Shown here: piece after piece, positions 25,198 to 34,402 of the stretch
How the letters are laid out: each line of letters opens with the position of its first letter
Numbering within the stretch: position 1 is the stretch's first letter
Source of the DNA: an uncultured Flavobacteriales bacterium
GTDB taxonomy: Bacteria > Bacteroidota > Bacteroidia > CAIKAF01
Assembly (NCBI GenBank): GCA_903825395.1
Contig: CAIKAF010000033.1
Coordinates: forward strand, 16,166-80,165
Direction: 5' to 3'
DNA length: 64,000 bases
The notes under the pieces: model-generated
Told to the model about the DNA's origin: nothing
Database searches by the model: none
The model's input: the letters and a program-made list of their open reading frames with translations, nothing else
Made by a program: the position numbers and the translations under genes

Positions 25198-26994
25198 TTA
25201 AATTAAAAAGCTGGCACCCAGTTCAGCATGGGTTACATTGGATTTGGGCTGAGCGAAAAGTTCACGACCGCAGCCCACAAAACTACGTTCAATCTGCTGA
25301 GGACTTCGTTCTTCAAAATTGGGTTCAAGCACCTCTAAGCTGCCTGAGCGCGCATCCAGTTTTAGCCGATCTCCGGTTCGAACCCGAGCAATATTCCCCC
25401 CCTGTTTGGCTTCTGGCCAAAGATGAATGGCGGCAGGCACTTTACCTGAAGCTCCAGACATCCGGCCATCTGTAACAAGCGCCACCCGAAAACCCCGCTT
25501 TTGAAGAATGGTTAAGGAGGGTGTGAGTTTATGCAATTCAGGCATACCATTGCTGCCCGGACCTTGAAAGGGCAAAACGGCAATGAAATCCCGATTTAAT
25601 TCATTGGCTTTGAAGGCAATTAAAAACGCTTCTTGGCTTTCAAACACAATGGCCGGAGCCTCTACCAACCAATGTTCTGGATCTACTGCCGAAGTTTTAA
25701 TCACCGAACGACCTAGGTTTCCCTTCAACAAGCGTATGCCACCTGTGGGTTGGAAGGGGTCTTCGGCCGGACGCAACACCGCCTCGTTGTAGCTTTTCTC
25801 GGGCACTGTTCTCCATACAATATCGGAATTTTCAATGCCGGATTCCCGGCAAAACTGGTCTAAGCCTGGCCCCAATATCGTATTGACATCTTGGTGCATC
25901 AAACCATTTTTCAATAGAGATCGCATAATAAAGGGTACTCCCCCGGCGGCATGAAAATGATTTACATCGGCCACCCCGTTGGGATATACTCTAGCCATCA
26001 GCGGAATAATTTCTGATAACTCAGAAAAGTCGGTCCAATCTACAATCACCCCTGCAGCCCGGGCTATGGCAATCAGGTGAATGGTGTGGTTGGTCGATCC
26101 TCCGGTAGCCAACAAACCAATAATGGCGTTCAAGATTGCTCGTTCATCTAGAATGTAGGCCAATGCGCGCTCTTTGCGGTGATTTCGAATGTTATCAATC
26201 AACTGCCTAACTGCAAATCGGCTTAGTAATTCGCGGTGTTCTGTTCCTGGATTCACAAAACTGCTGCCCGGCAATTGAAGTCCCATCATTTCCAAGAGCA
26301 TTTGATTGCTATTGGCCGTGCCATAAAAGGTACAGGTTCCCGGCGAATGATAGCTGTCCGATTCTCCTTTCAATAAGGCAGCCCGATCTATTTTTCCCTC
26401 GGCATAATCCTGCCGGATTTTTGCTTTTTCTTCATTTGAGATTCCTGTTGGCATAGGCCCTCCTGGAACAAAGAGCGTTGGTAAATGACCAAAGGGAAGT
26501 GCCCCCATCAGCATTCCAGGTACAATTTTATCGCAAATCCCCAGCAGCAATGTACCATCAAACATATTGTGCGACAATGCCACCGCAGTACCCATGGCAA
26601 TGGCATCGCGGCTAAACAAAGACAATTCCATACCATCTGCCCCTTGGGTAATCCCGTCGCACATGGCAGGAACACCGCCGGCAACCTGTGCTACGGCTCC
26701 CGCTTCCAATGCCCAATCGCGCAGTTTTGGAGGGTAAGATTCATAGGGCTTATGGGCAGAAAGCATATCGTTGTAGGCGGTCACAATGGCCAGATTCGGC
26801 TGCTCTTCAGCGCGCAAGCGTTCCTTTTCTTGGGCAGAACAACCGGCAAAGCCATGAGCCAAGTTTCCACAACCCATTCCCGAGCGGGTAACTTCAGTTC
26901 TAAATTGCGATTCCATCTGCCCAAGAAATTGCTCTCGAGTAGGCTTACTTCGCTCAACCACCCGTTGAGTTACACGTGCTAAAATTGGATTCAT
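25198..26994 (-). CDS. edd: 6-phosphogluconate dehydratase
   Basis: 598 aa, the length of Edd, an iron-sulfur dehydratase of the IlvD/Edd family. Cluster cysteines lie in GMGCGNLAHGFAGCS, VPAMCDGITQG and LGICDKIVPGM/GTCTFYGTANS. TDGRMSGASGKVPAAIH near the C-terminus is the Edd signature and distinguishes it from IlvD. It makes KDPG from 6-phosphogluconate. The pgl stop is 6 bp upstream and the eda start 4 bp downstream. Confidence 0.96.
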   Translation of the reverse strand: MNPILARVTQRVVERSKPTREQFLGQMESQFRTEVTRSGMGCGNLAHGFAGCSAQEKERLRAEEQPNLAIVTAYNDMLSAHKPYESYPPKLRDWALEAGAVAQVAGGVPAMCDGITQGADGMELSLFSRDAIAMGTAVALSHNMFDGTLLLGICDKIVPGMLMGALPFGHLPTLFVPGGPMPTGISNEEKAKIRQDYAEGKIDRAALLKGESDSYHSPGTCTFYGTANSNQMLLEMMGLQLPGSSFVNPGTEHRELLSRFAVRQLIDNIRNHRKERALAYILDERAILNAIIGLLATGGSTNHTIHLIAIARAAGVIVDWTDFSELSEIIPLMARVYPNGVADVNHFHAAGGVPFIMRSLLKNGLMHQDVNTILGPGLDQFCRESGIENSDIVWRTVPEKSYNEAVLRPAEDPFQPTGGIRLLKGNLGRSVIKTSAVDPEHWLVEAPAIVFESQEAFLIAFKANELNRDFIAVLPFQGPGSNGMPELHKLTPSLTILQKRGFRVALVTDGRMSGASGKVPAAIHLWPEAKQGGNIARVRTGDRLKLDARSGSLEVLEPNFEERSPQQIERSFVGCGRELFAQPKSNVTHAELGASFLI

Positions 26995-27000
26995 GGTCGT

Positions 27001-27696
27001 TTACTTTGTAAAATACACTTCAAGATTTGAGCAGGTTTCCTGAACAAGCGAGATGGGAGTTTGGTTTACCTTGGCATCAAGCCACACCTGTTTTTTATCC
27101 TCGCCCGAAAACAACACATACACCTGTTTCGCACGTTGAACAACCGGCAAGCTCACCGAAATTCGTTGAATCGGATGACTGGGCGCTTGGGTAAATAAAA
27201 CATCAGGAGAATCCATTAGCAAACCGAGTTCAGAGCTTTTATCGCCGGGGAACAGAGAGGCTGTATGTCCATCAAGTCCCATACCCAATAAGCAAAGATA
27301 GGGCATAACCTGCAACTCAGCGTACTCTTTCGTCACCGCAACCAAATTCAAATCTGGATTTTCAAGATGCGGCAGCATTCCATGGAAGTTGGCACCTTCA
27401 AGCCAGCAGCGTTGAAAGGCAAGCTGCACCATTCTTTGGTTGGATAGGATATCGGTTGGGGGCACGCAACGGTCGTCCACCAAAAAAACATGAATTCGAT
27501 TCCATGGCAAATCCTGATTGGCAAGCCTTTCATAAAAAGGCTGGGGAGTGCTTCCGCCCGAAAGCAGCCAAGCCACGTTGCTGGAAGAAATTAAGGCATC
27601 CTGGGTTTTTGTCAACCATGATTCCCCAAGGGCCATCAAAAGTTGGGGAAGGCCAGGGCGTTCAATCCACTGCATAGCCTTTGGTATTCCAAACAT
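27001..27696 (-). CDS. pgl: 6-phosphogluconolactonase
   Basis: 231 aa (or 224 from ATG 27675). It belongs to the glucosamine-6-phosphate isomerase-like family: WLLSGGSTPQPFYERL, IHVFLVDDRCVPP and CLLGMGLDGHTASLFPGDK are typical of Pgl. It hydrolyses 6-phosphogluconolactone. The 5' end overlaps the zwf 3' end by 35 bp (14 bp with the second start), indicating translational coupling. Confidence 0.94.
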   Translation of the reverse strand: MFGIPKAMQWIERPGLPQLLMALGESWLTKTQDALISSSNVAWLLSGGSTPQPFYERLANQDLPWNRIHVFLVDDRCVPPTDILSNQRMVQLAFQRCWLEGANFHGMLPHLENPDLNLVAVTKEYAELQVMPYLCLLGMGLDGHTASLFPGDKSSELGLLMDSPDVLFTQAPSHPIQRISVSLPVVQRAKQVYVLFSGEDKKQVWLDAKVNQTPISLVQETCSNLEVYFTK

Positions 27697-29143
27697 GGTC
27701 TTCCAACATCACAGCCTGTCCAGGCCCCCAAGTCCCAGCTTCATATAAAACCACAGGCAATTGAACATCCTTCCAGCTTTTGGTTATGGATTCTATCCAA
27801 TTCCAAGAGGCTTCCAATTCATCTTGCCGCATAAAAAGGGTTTGATTGCCCCTTACCACGTCCATAATAAGGCGCTCGTAAGCCTCTGGAAAACGTTCTT
27901 TAAAATTATCTACAAAATCCAATTTCAATGCAATAGGCTTATATCTGTATCCGCCCGGACCGGGAATTTTAGTCATTTGAACCAATTCAATCCGTTCTTC
28001 AGGCTGCAAGCGGATGATTAGCTTATTGGCAGGAATTTCTTCACCAGAGGGGAAAATATTGTGCGCTACAGGTCTAAAATTGATTACAATTTCAGAATAC
28101 CGCTTGGGCATCCGTTTGCCGGTTCGCAAATAGAAGGGCACGCCTTTCCAACGCCAGTTATCGACAAATGTGGTTAGCGCAACAAAAGTTTCTGTTTTAG
28201 AGTCGAATTTTTCAATGTCTTCCAAATACGACGAAACCGAAGCCCCTGCAATTTTTCCTCGGGTATATTGCCCCTTTACAGAATGGGTTTTGATGTTTTT
28301 CTTAGTAAAGGGCCTTAGGGCATATAAAACCTTAAGCTTTTCATTCCGCACAAAATCAGCTTCCAATAAATGAGGCGGCTCCATGGCCACCAAACAGAGC
28401 AATTGAAGCAAATGATTCTGTACCATATCCAACAATGCCCCACTTTGGTCGTAATATCCAGCCCTACTTTGAACTCCCAAACTTTCGGCCACAGTAATTT
28501 GTACATTTTCAATGTGCTGACTATTCCAAGCATGTTCAAACAAGTGGTTTGCAAACCGCAACACCATCAGGTTTTGAACCGTTTCTTTTCCCAAATAGTG
28601 GTCAATCCGATACACCTGGTTTTCCTGAAATGACTCAGCCACTTGACGATTAATGTCAATGGCAGTGGCCAAACTATTCCCCAATGGCTTTTCTAATACA
28701 ACCTTACTTTGGTTATTGATCAATCCATTTTCACGCAAGGCCGAAGAAATTGGACCAAATGCGGAAGAGGGAGTCGAAAAATAAAAAATGGTAGGAGCCT
28801 TTTTGTATGGATTTAATGCCTGAGACAGGTTGGAATAGGATTTTGGAGTATAGTCGGGAACTTGAACCAATTCAATTTTACTTAAAAAGACCTGGGCATG
28901 TGGACTGCTTGAGTATTCTTTTCCAGACTCATGAATAAAATCAAGAACCGATTTCAAAAAATCATCTAGGCTACGTTCGCGCCGGCATACTGCAAAAATC
29001 TTAAACTCCTCCGTAATTTGACCATCGTACAATCGATGAAACAGGGCAGGATAAATTTTGCGCAATGCCAAATCACCATCACCACCGAAAATTACAAAAT
29101 TGAATGGATTGAAACTTTCCTTTTTTGCCTTACTCATATTCAT
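27662..29143 (-). CDS. zwf: Glucose-6-phosphate 1-dehydrogenase
   Basis: 493 aa. The nucleotide-binding motif is FVIFGGDGDLALRKIYPAL, and the substrate/active-site motif is YRIDHYLGKETVQN with the catalytic His downstream. LRTGKRMPKRYSEIVINFRP is also characteristic. First gene of the ED operon. A TATATTTG box (29174-29167) and a candidate operator (29180-29198) lie upstream, between zwf and the Nudix regulator gene. Confidence 0.96.
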   Translation of the reverse strand: MNMSKAKKESFNPFNFVIFGGDGDLALRKIYPALFHRLYDGQITEEFKIFAVCRRERSLDDFLKSVLDFIHESGKEYSSSPHAQVFLSKIELVQVPDYTPKSYSNLSQALNPYKKAPTIFYFSTPSSAFGPISSALRENGLINNQSKVVLEKPLGNSLATAIDINRQVAESFQENQVYRIDHYLGKETVQNLMVLRFANHLFEHAWNSQHIENVQITVAESLGVQSRAGYYDQSGALLDMVQNHLLQLLCLVAMEPPHLLEADFVRNEKLKVLYALRPFTKKNIKTHSVKGQYTRGKIAGASVSSYLEDIEKFDSKTETFVALTTFVDNWRWKGVPFYLRTGKRMPKRYSEIVINFRPVAHNIFPSGEEIPANKLIIRLQPEERIELVQMTKIPGPGGYRYKPIALKLDFVDNFKERFPEAYERLIMDVVRGNQTLFMRQDELEASWNWIESITKSWKDVQLPVVLYEAGTWGPGQAVMLEDHVWNTKGYAVD

Positions 29144-29166
29144 TCTCTACATTGGTGCTATTGGTA

Positions 29167-29174
29167 CAAATATA
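29167..29174 (-). promoter_or_regulatory. -7 box of the zwf-pgl-edd-eda promoter
   Basis: TATATTTG on the minus strand fits TAnnTTTG and ends 23 bp before the zwf ATG. It sits in the sequence GGTGTATATTTGTACC, whose core GTGTATATTTG recurs in the operator at 29985-30003. Confidence 0.55.
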
Positions 29175-29179
29175 CACCA

Positions 29180-29198
29180 AATTGTCATTTTTACACTA
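29180..29198 (-). promoter_or_regulatory. Candidate Nudix-regulator operator upstream of zwf
   Basis: Minus-strand TAGTGT-N7-ACAATT is a partial match to the perfect palindrome TAGTGT-N7-ACACTA at 29985-30003. It overlaps the region expected to hold the -33 element of zwf and the end of the regulator gene. Function inferred from similarity and position. Confidence 0.5.
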
Positions 29199-29200
29199 AG

Positions 29201-29941
29201 TTAAAATCCGAAGTTATCAAAACCTGTTTCCACCAGTTTTTGATACTTAATTTCATTGAATTTATAAAAACTAGATGGTTTATGTGGAACTCCCTCTTGT
29301 TTTTCATCCAAATGAGTCAGGATATCCAATTTTTGGATTTTCCTTCTAAAATTTCGTTTGTCCAGAGGCTTATCTAAGATGGCCTCATACAATCGATGCA
29401 ATTGGCCTAGAGTGAACTTTACCGGAAGTAAATTAAACCCCACGGGTTTAATTGCGATGGTTTCGCGAAGTCGTTTAAGACATGTGGTCAAAATTCGATT
29501 GTGGTCAAAAGCCAAATCACCTACATCCTGAATCGGCACCCATTGTACACTTCGAGCAAAGGATGCCGGCTGAGGCGTATAGTCATTCATATTGACCAAG
29601 GAGAAAAATGCGATGGTAATAACGCGCACATCGGGTTCTTGACGCACTGTTTTTAGCCATTCCCTATCTTTTGGCTTAGCCAATCGATTGGGGTCGCCAA
29701 AGGCACCTGCCTGTTGAAGAAACAAATCCGTTAAGCCTGTCAGTTCAAATAAAACCCGTTCTGCAGCCATCTCTAGATTTTCATTTTCAAAAATCAAGTC
29801 GCCCGGCAAGGCCAAAACATCATCTGTTCTGCCATCGGAAAGGCTACGGCCAATCAATAGAACGTTTAAATTTTCATCGTCAAAGCCCAGTATAACATTG
29901 TCTACAGAAACCCTGGGATTTAAATCATGAAGGTGTGGCAT
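29201..29941 (-). CDS. Nudix-fold transcriptional regulator (NrtR/AraR-type)
   Basis: 246 aa from ATG 29941 (MPHLHDLNPRVSVDNVILGF). The frame continues to 30001, but that region holds the operator. Residues about 10-150 form a Nudix fold whose box (from G47) has lost catalytic Glu residues (RVLFELTGL instead of REUXEEXGU), as expected for a ligand sensor. Residues 165-246 form a winged helix (KFTLGQLHRLYEAILDKPLD, RNFRRKIQKLDILTHL). In Bacteroidetes such proteins control sugar catabolic genes. It sits between the ED operon and the divergent maltodextrin operon, with a palindrome in each promoter region. Confidence 0.88.
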   Translation of the reverse strand: MPHLHDLNPRVSVDNVILGFDDENLNVLLIGRSLSDGRTDDVLALPGDLIFENENLEMAAERVLFELTGLTDLFLQQAGAFGDPNRLAKPKDREWLKTVRQEPDVRVITIAFFSLVNMNDYTPQPASFARSVQWVPIQDVGDLAFDHNRILTTCLKRLRETIAIKPVGFNLLPVKFTLGQLHRLYEAILDKPLDKRNFRRKIQKLDILTHLDEKQEGVPHKPSSFYKFNEIKYQKLVETGFDNFGF

Positions 29942-29984
29942 ATATAAGATTGGAGTGCAAAAATAAAAAGAAAGCGTATCTTGG

Positions 29985-30003
29985 TAGTGTATATTTGACA
30001 CTA
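29985..30003. promoter_or_regulatory. Perfect 19-bp palindromic operator TAGTGT-N7-ACACTA
   Basis: TAGTGT (29985-29990), spacer ATATTTG, ACACTA (29998-30003). It lies in the divergent region between the Nudix regulator and the maltodextrin operon. It directly precedes the TAACTTTG box at 30009-30016 of the plus-strand gene, so a bound protein would cover the promoter. Confidence 0.7.
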
Positions 30004-30008
30004 AGATT

Positions 30009-30016
30009 TAACTTTG
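30009..30016 (+). promoter_or_regulatory. -7 box of the maltodextrin operon
   Basis: TAACTTTG fits TAnnTTTG and ends 7 bp before the ATG at 30024, giving a near-leaderless transcript. It is located 5 bp after the palindromic operator. Confidence 0.55.
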
Positions 30017-30023
30017 TGGCTGT

Positions 30024-30893
30024 ATGAGACTAATAGTTGACAGCGGTTCTACCAAAGCAGATTGGGTTCTTTGCAACGAAGATGAAATGGTTTCATCCTT
30101 CAATACAATAGGGTTTAACCCCTATTTCATGAATTCATCGGATGTGGTAGCCTATTTAAATCAAAGGCAGGATTTGTGTGAAATTGCCACATCCATTCGC
30201 GAAATCTTTTTTTATGGAGCAGGATGTTCCGATCCGCATATGAACAGCATCATCAAGTCTGCCTTATCTGATTTTTTTCAAGGGGCTCAGGTTACGGTTG
30301 ACCACGATTTACATGCTGCCGCCTTTGCTCTATATTCAGGAAATCCTTTAATAGCCTGCATCCTAGGTACCGGCAGCAATTCCTGTTTTTATGACGGCTG
30401 TTCGTTTCGGGAGGAAGCGCCAGCCCTTGGGTTTATTTTAGGGGATGAAGCGAGCGGCAGCTTTTTCGGCAAATATTTAATTCGTGATTATCAATACAAC
30501 CGCATGCCCTTGGACTTGCGGCGTGATTTTGAGACGCATTTTGAAACGCGCTGGAGTGAAATAGTTTCTCAGGTGTATCAAAGTTCCAGAGCCAATGTAC
30601 GCCTAGCCTCTTACTTTCCATTTGCAGTAAATCACTCCAACCACCCCTATATTCTCAATTTAATAGAAACAGGTTTTAACTTGTTTCTAGATTACCATGT
30701 ACTATGCTACCCAGAAGCGACTTCTAGGCAGGCCGAAGTAAGCTGCATCGGATCGGTAGGTTACCATTTTAAACCCCTTCTTTCTAAACTGATTGAAGAT
30801 AAAGGCCTTCGCTTGGGTAAAATCATCCAAAAACCCATTCAAAGCTTAGTTTTACATCATTCCAATATGAAAAAAAACGCATTACATGAATAA
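30024..30893 (+). CDS. BadF/BcrA-type sugar kinase (N-acetylglucosamine kinase family)
   Basis: 289 aa, ASKHA fold. Phosphate loops are DSGSTKADWVL at residue 6 and LGTGSNSCFYDG near residue 115, with adenosine motif GSVGYHFKPLL near residue 240. Bacteroidota homologues are annotated as GlcNAc kinases. In this operon the free hexose is glucose released by maltose phosphorolysis, so glucokinase activity is plausible but is inference. First gene of the operon; overlaps the next gene by 8 bp. Confidence 0.85.
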   Translation: MRLIVDSGSTKADWVLCNEDEMVSSFNTIGFNPYFMNSSDVVAYLNQRQDLCEIATSIREIFFYGAGCSDPHMNSIIKSALSDFFQGAQVTVDHDLHAAAFALYSGNPLIACILGTGSNSCFYDGCSFREEAPALGFILGDEASGSFFGKYLIRDYQYNRMPLDLRRDFETHFETRWSEIVSQVYQSSRANVRLASYFPFAVNHSNHPYILNLIETGFNLFLDYHVLCYPEATSRQAEVSCIGSVGYHFKPLLSKLIEDKGLRLGKIIQKPIQSLVLHHSNMKKNALHE

Positions 30894-32244
30894 TATCAAC
30901 TCAACACTTAAAGCAGCAGGGATTACCTTGCTGCTTTTTTTTATCGCGTTTAAATCGGTTAAGGCTCAACCTGAATGGTCGAAGAACGTGGTCTTATACG
31001 AGATGAATGTTCGGCAATTCAGTCCAGAGGGTACATTTGCCGCAGCCATGAACCACCTACCTAGGTTGAAAGAAATGGGAATTGATGTAGTTTGGCTTAT
31101 GCCTATTCATCCCATTGGAATGAAAAACAGGAAAGGGAGCTTAGGAAGTTATTATGCTGTAAAGGATTACAGAAAAATCAATCCCGAGTTTGGGAAGGAA
31201 ATTGATTTTAATGCATTTGTTGAAGAAGCACATCGTTTGGGTTTAAAGGTAATTATTGATTGGGTTGCCAACCATACCTCGCCAGACCACCCATGGGTTA
31301 CTGAAAAAAAAGCGGATTGGTACAACCGAGATTCTATTGGTCAAGTTATTCCTCCTCCAGGAACCGATTGGTTTGATGTCGCTGATCTTAACTACAATTC
31401 AAAAGCCATGCGGAAACAAATGATCAGCGATATGTGTTTTTGGTTAACTGAATACAATATCGATGGTTTTCGATGCGATGTTGCAGATTGGGTACCTGTA
31501 GATTTCTGGAACGAGGCCAGAATGGCATTGGATAAAATTAAGCCTGTATTTATGCTTGCTGAAGCAGAAAACCCCGACCATCATGATCGAGCTTTCGATA
31601 TGAGCTACGCTTGGGAGTTTCACCATATTTTGAATGAGGTGGCCCAAGGAAAAAAATCGGCCCTGCATTTAGGGGAATACATTGCCAAAGAAAAATCCAA
31701 ATTCCCGACCAAGGCTTATCGCTTATCCTTTACCGACAACCACGATGAAAATTCATGGAACGGCACCACTACTGAGCGCCTAGGTCAATTGCGGTTTAGC
31801 ATGGCGGCTCTAAGTGCGACTTGCTTCGGTATGCCCTTATTGTATTCGGGGCAAGAGGCAGATTTACAAAAAAGGTTACGGTTTTTTGAGAAAGACACCA
31901 TTCCATGGAATGGATACTCCCTGCAGCGGTTCTACTCCTACTTGTTTCAACTAAAAAAGAACAATCCTGCACTTTGGAATGGAGCGTATGGGGTGTTTCC
32001 AGCGGTTGAAAATGCTACACCAAATGAAAGCACGTTCGCAATTTCAAGAATTAAAGATGAGCATGGATTCTATGCTGTATTTAATTTCAGTCCACAACCC
32101 CAATGGGTTGAGGTTATATGGAACAAGGAACCGGGGCAAGTTCAAGACGTATTCTCAGGCCAATCAATTTTTATTCCCAAGCAATTTGGCCAATTGCTTC
32201 AACCCTACGAGTTCCGCCTATTTTCTCAAAAAATCAAACCATGA
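30886..32244 (+). CDS. GH13 alpha-amylase family enzyme (periplasmic)
   Basis: 452 aa with a signal peptide (ITLLLFFIAFKSVKA, cut near residue 27). GH13 motifs are DWVANH at 125-130, nucleophile D198 in GFRCDVAD, acid/base E226 in FMLAEAE and D287 in FTDNHDENSW. No T9SS tail, so periplasmic location is likely. It would trim maltodextrins. The stop overlaps the transporter start (ATGA at 32241-32244). Confidence 0.93.
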   Translation: MNNINSTLKAAGITLLLFFIAFKSVKAQPEWSKNVVLYEMNVRQFSPEGTFAAAMNHLPRLKEMGIDVVWLMPIHPIGMKNRKGSLGSYYAVKDYRKINPEFGKEIDFNAFVEEAHRLGLKVIIDWVANHTSPDHPWVTEKKADWYNRDSIGQVIPPPGTDWFDVADLNYNSKAMRKQMISDMCFWLTEYNIDGFRCDVADWVPVDFWNEARMALDKIKPVFMLAEAENPDHHDRAFDMSYAWEFHHILNEVAQGKKSALHLGEYIAKEKSKFPTKAYRLSFTDNHDENSWNGTTTERLGQLRFSMAALSATCFGMPLLYSGQEADLQKRLRFFEKDTIPWNGYSLQRFYSYLFQLKKNNPALWNGAYGVFPAVENATPNESTFAISRIKDEHGFYAVFNFSPQPQWVEVIWNKEPGQVQDVFSGQSIFIPKQFGQLLQPYEFRLFSQKIKP

Positions 32245-33752
32245 CGCCAAAAAAAGAACTTTCATGGTGGCAAATCTGGAACATGAGTTTTGGATTTTTG
32301 GGAATTCAATTTGGATTTGCCCTGCAAAATGCCAATACAAGCCGGATATTTCAAACCCTTGGAGCAGAAGAACAAAGCCTTCCTATTTTATGGTTGGCAG
32401 CTCCCGTTACAGGATTGTTGGTTCAGCCCATTATTGGTTATTATAGCGACAGAACTTGGCATCCGGTTTGGGGTAGACGAAGGCCCTATTTTGCTTTGGG
32501 GGCCATCCTTGCATCCTTAGCTTTAATCGCCATGCCCAATTCCCCCAGCCTATGGATGGCAGCAGGCATGCTTTGGATTATGGATGCATCCATCAACATC
32601 AGCATGGAACCCTTTCGAGCATTTGTAGGCGACTTGCTTCCTCCCAGTCAACGTACCATTGGCTTCGCCATGCAAAGTTTTTTTATTGGAATTGGAGCCG
32701 TTGTGGCTTCTGCATTACCTTGGATACTCAGCAATTGGTTTAGTCTTGAAAATACAGCTCAAAGCGGTCACATCGCAGCATCTGTAAAATGGTCGTACTA
32801 TATCGGTGCAGCTGTTTTTCTGGCGGCAGTTCTGTTTACTGTATTTTCTACCAAAGAATATCCCCCAAACCCAAAGGAACAAGAAGAGAACAATTTAAAA
32901 ACGGCACCACTCAACATAAAATTCAAACCCAGAACCTACCAAATCATTGGAATGGCTCTTTTAGTTGCCACACTCTGCCTTGCTTTTTGGATTCATTCCC
33001 AGCAGCTTGAAAAGGAATTGTACGTCTTGGCAGGAATTTTTTGCCTTTTTGGACTAGCCTATCTAAGCTCGGGCATTTTAATGGGGAAAAATATTTACCG
33101 GATCGGTTTTGTTCAAATGGTTCGTGACTTTCAAAATATGCCAAAAACTATGATTCAATTGGCCTTTGTCCAATTTTTTTCATGGTTTGCTTTATTTGCC
33201 ATGTGGATTTACACTACTTCCGCCGTTACCTCACACATTTATGGTACAAGAGATACAAGTTCAAAACTTTTTAATGACGGGGGTGACTGGGTTTCTGTTT
33301 TGTTCTCCGTCTACAATGGAATCGCAGCATTAGTGGCCTTTGGATTGCCCGTTTTAGCTAAAAAAATTGGCCGACAATACACCCACTTAATTTCGTTGTG
33401 GCTGGGAGGAATCGGATTGATTTCTATCTATTTCATTTCCAATCCAACCCTTTTGATTGTTCCAATGATTGGAGTTGGAATTGCTTGGGCGAGTATTTTA
33501 TCCATTCCTTATGCCTTGCTAAGCACCTCAATTCCTCAGCACAAAATGGGGTATTACATGGGGATTTTTAATTTTTTTATTGTCATTCCGCAAATGGTTG
33601 CGGCCAGCATTTTAGGGTATATGGTTCAACATTGGTTTGAAGGTCAGAGCATTTTCGCACTTGTTGTGGGCGGGATTTCAATGTTGTTTGCAGGATTTTT
33701 AAATGTTTTTATCGGAGAAAAAGCAAGGGTAACAGCACCATCTGACCTATGA
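32241..33752 (+). CDS. MFS sugar transporter (GPH/SLC45-like, probably maltose)
   Basis: 503 aa from ATG 32241 (MTPKKELSWWQIWNMSFGFL); the frame extends upstream to 32118 inside the amylase gene and is not used. It has about 12 membrane helices. Signature stretches are GYYSDRTWHPVWGRRRPYFA (loop 2-3) and FQNMPKTMIQLAFVQFFSWF. Similar carriers import maltose or sucrose with protons. It lies between the GH13 and pgmB genes with 4-bp overlaps on both sides. Confidence 0.9.
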   Translation: MTPKKELSWWQIWNMSFGFLGIQFGFALQNANTSRIFQTLGAEEQSLPILWLAAPVTGLLVQPIIGYYSDRTWHPVWGRRRPYFALGAILASLALIAMPNSPSLWMAAGMLWIMDASINISMEPFRAFVGDLLPPSQRTIGFAMQSFFIGIGAVVASALPWILSNWFSLENTAQSGHIAASVKWSYYIGAAVFLAAVLFTVFSTKEYPPNPKEQEENNLKTAPLNIKFKPRTYQIIGMALLVATLCLAFWIHSQQLEKELYVLAGIFCLFGLAYLSSGILMGKNIYRIGFVQMVRDFQNMPKTMIQLAFVQFFSWFALFAMWIYTTSAVTSHIYGTRDTSSKLFNDGGDWVSVLFSVYNGIAALVAFGLPVLAKKIGRQYTHLISLWLGGIGLISIYFISNPTLLIVPMIGVGIAWASILSIPYALLSTSIPQHKMGYYMGIFNFFIVIPQMVAASILGYMVQHWFEGQSIFALVVGGISMLFAGFLNVFIGEKARVTAPSDL

Positions 33753-34402
33753 ATACAATTAAAGCCTTAATTTTTGATTTAGACGGGGTGTTGGTAAGTA
33801 CCGAGCACAATCACTTTTTGGCCTGGAAACGCATCGCCGATACCTTGAACATTCCATTCAATGAAAATGAAAATGAATTGCTAAAGGGCTTAAGTAGAGA
33901 AAAGTCCCTTGAAACCCTTTTATCGCTCGACAATCGACAGGTTTCTGCATCTGAATTCGAGGAATTACTGCGGGTGAAAAATGAGGCTTATTTGAACTCC
34001 GTTGCTCATTTATCGCCTCAAGATTGCCTTCCAGGCGTTACAGAATTAATCGATGCAGCAAAAAAAGCCAATCTTAAACTGGCGGTGGGCTCGGCAAGCC
34101 GCAATGCCAAATTAATCTTACAGCGCATTGAACTGGATTCAATTATGGATACCATTGTTGACGGCCACGCTGTAAAAAAGACCAAACCCGACCCTGAGGT
34201 TTTCTTACGTGCTGCAAAAAATCTTCAACTTTCCCCAGCAGAATGCCTTGTTTTTGAAGATGCAGAAAGTGGAGTACAGGCCGCTCTAGATGGAGGGTTT
34301 ATGGTTATTGGGGTGGGAAATCCCTCTTTAAAAAACAGGGTATCCAGATACATACCATCGCTTCACAACTTTAATATAAATGAATATGAAATCCTTGGTT
34401 GA
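33749..34402 (+). CDS. pgmB: Beta-phosphoglucomutase
   Basis: 217 aa HAD enzyme. The nucleophile and general acid are D10 and D12 in LIFDLDGVLVSTEHNH. Cap-domain loops GLSREKSLETLL, phosphate loop VGSASRNAKLIL, KKTKPDPEVFL and VFEDAESGVQAA are all present. It converts beta-glucose 1-phosphate from GH65 phosphorylase to glucose 6-phosphate. It overlaps the transporter by 4 bp and the GH65 gene by 23 bp. Confidence 0.95.
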   Translation: MNTIKALIFDLDGVLVSTEHNHFLAWKRIADTLNIPFNENENELLKGLSREKSLETLLSLDNRQVSASEFEELLRVKNEAYLNSVAHLSPQDCLPGVTELIDAAKKANLKLAVGSASRNAKLILQRIELDSIMDTIVDGHAVKKTKPDPEVFLRAAKNLQLSPAECLVFEDAESGVQAALDGGFMVIGVGNPSLKNRVSRYIPSLHNFNINEYEILG

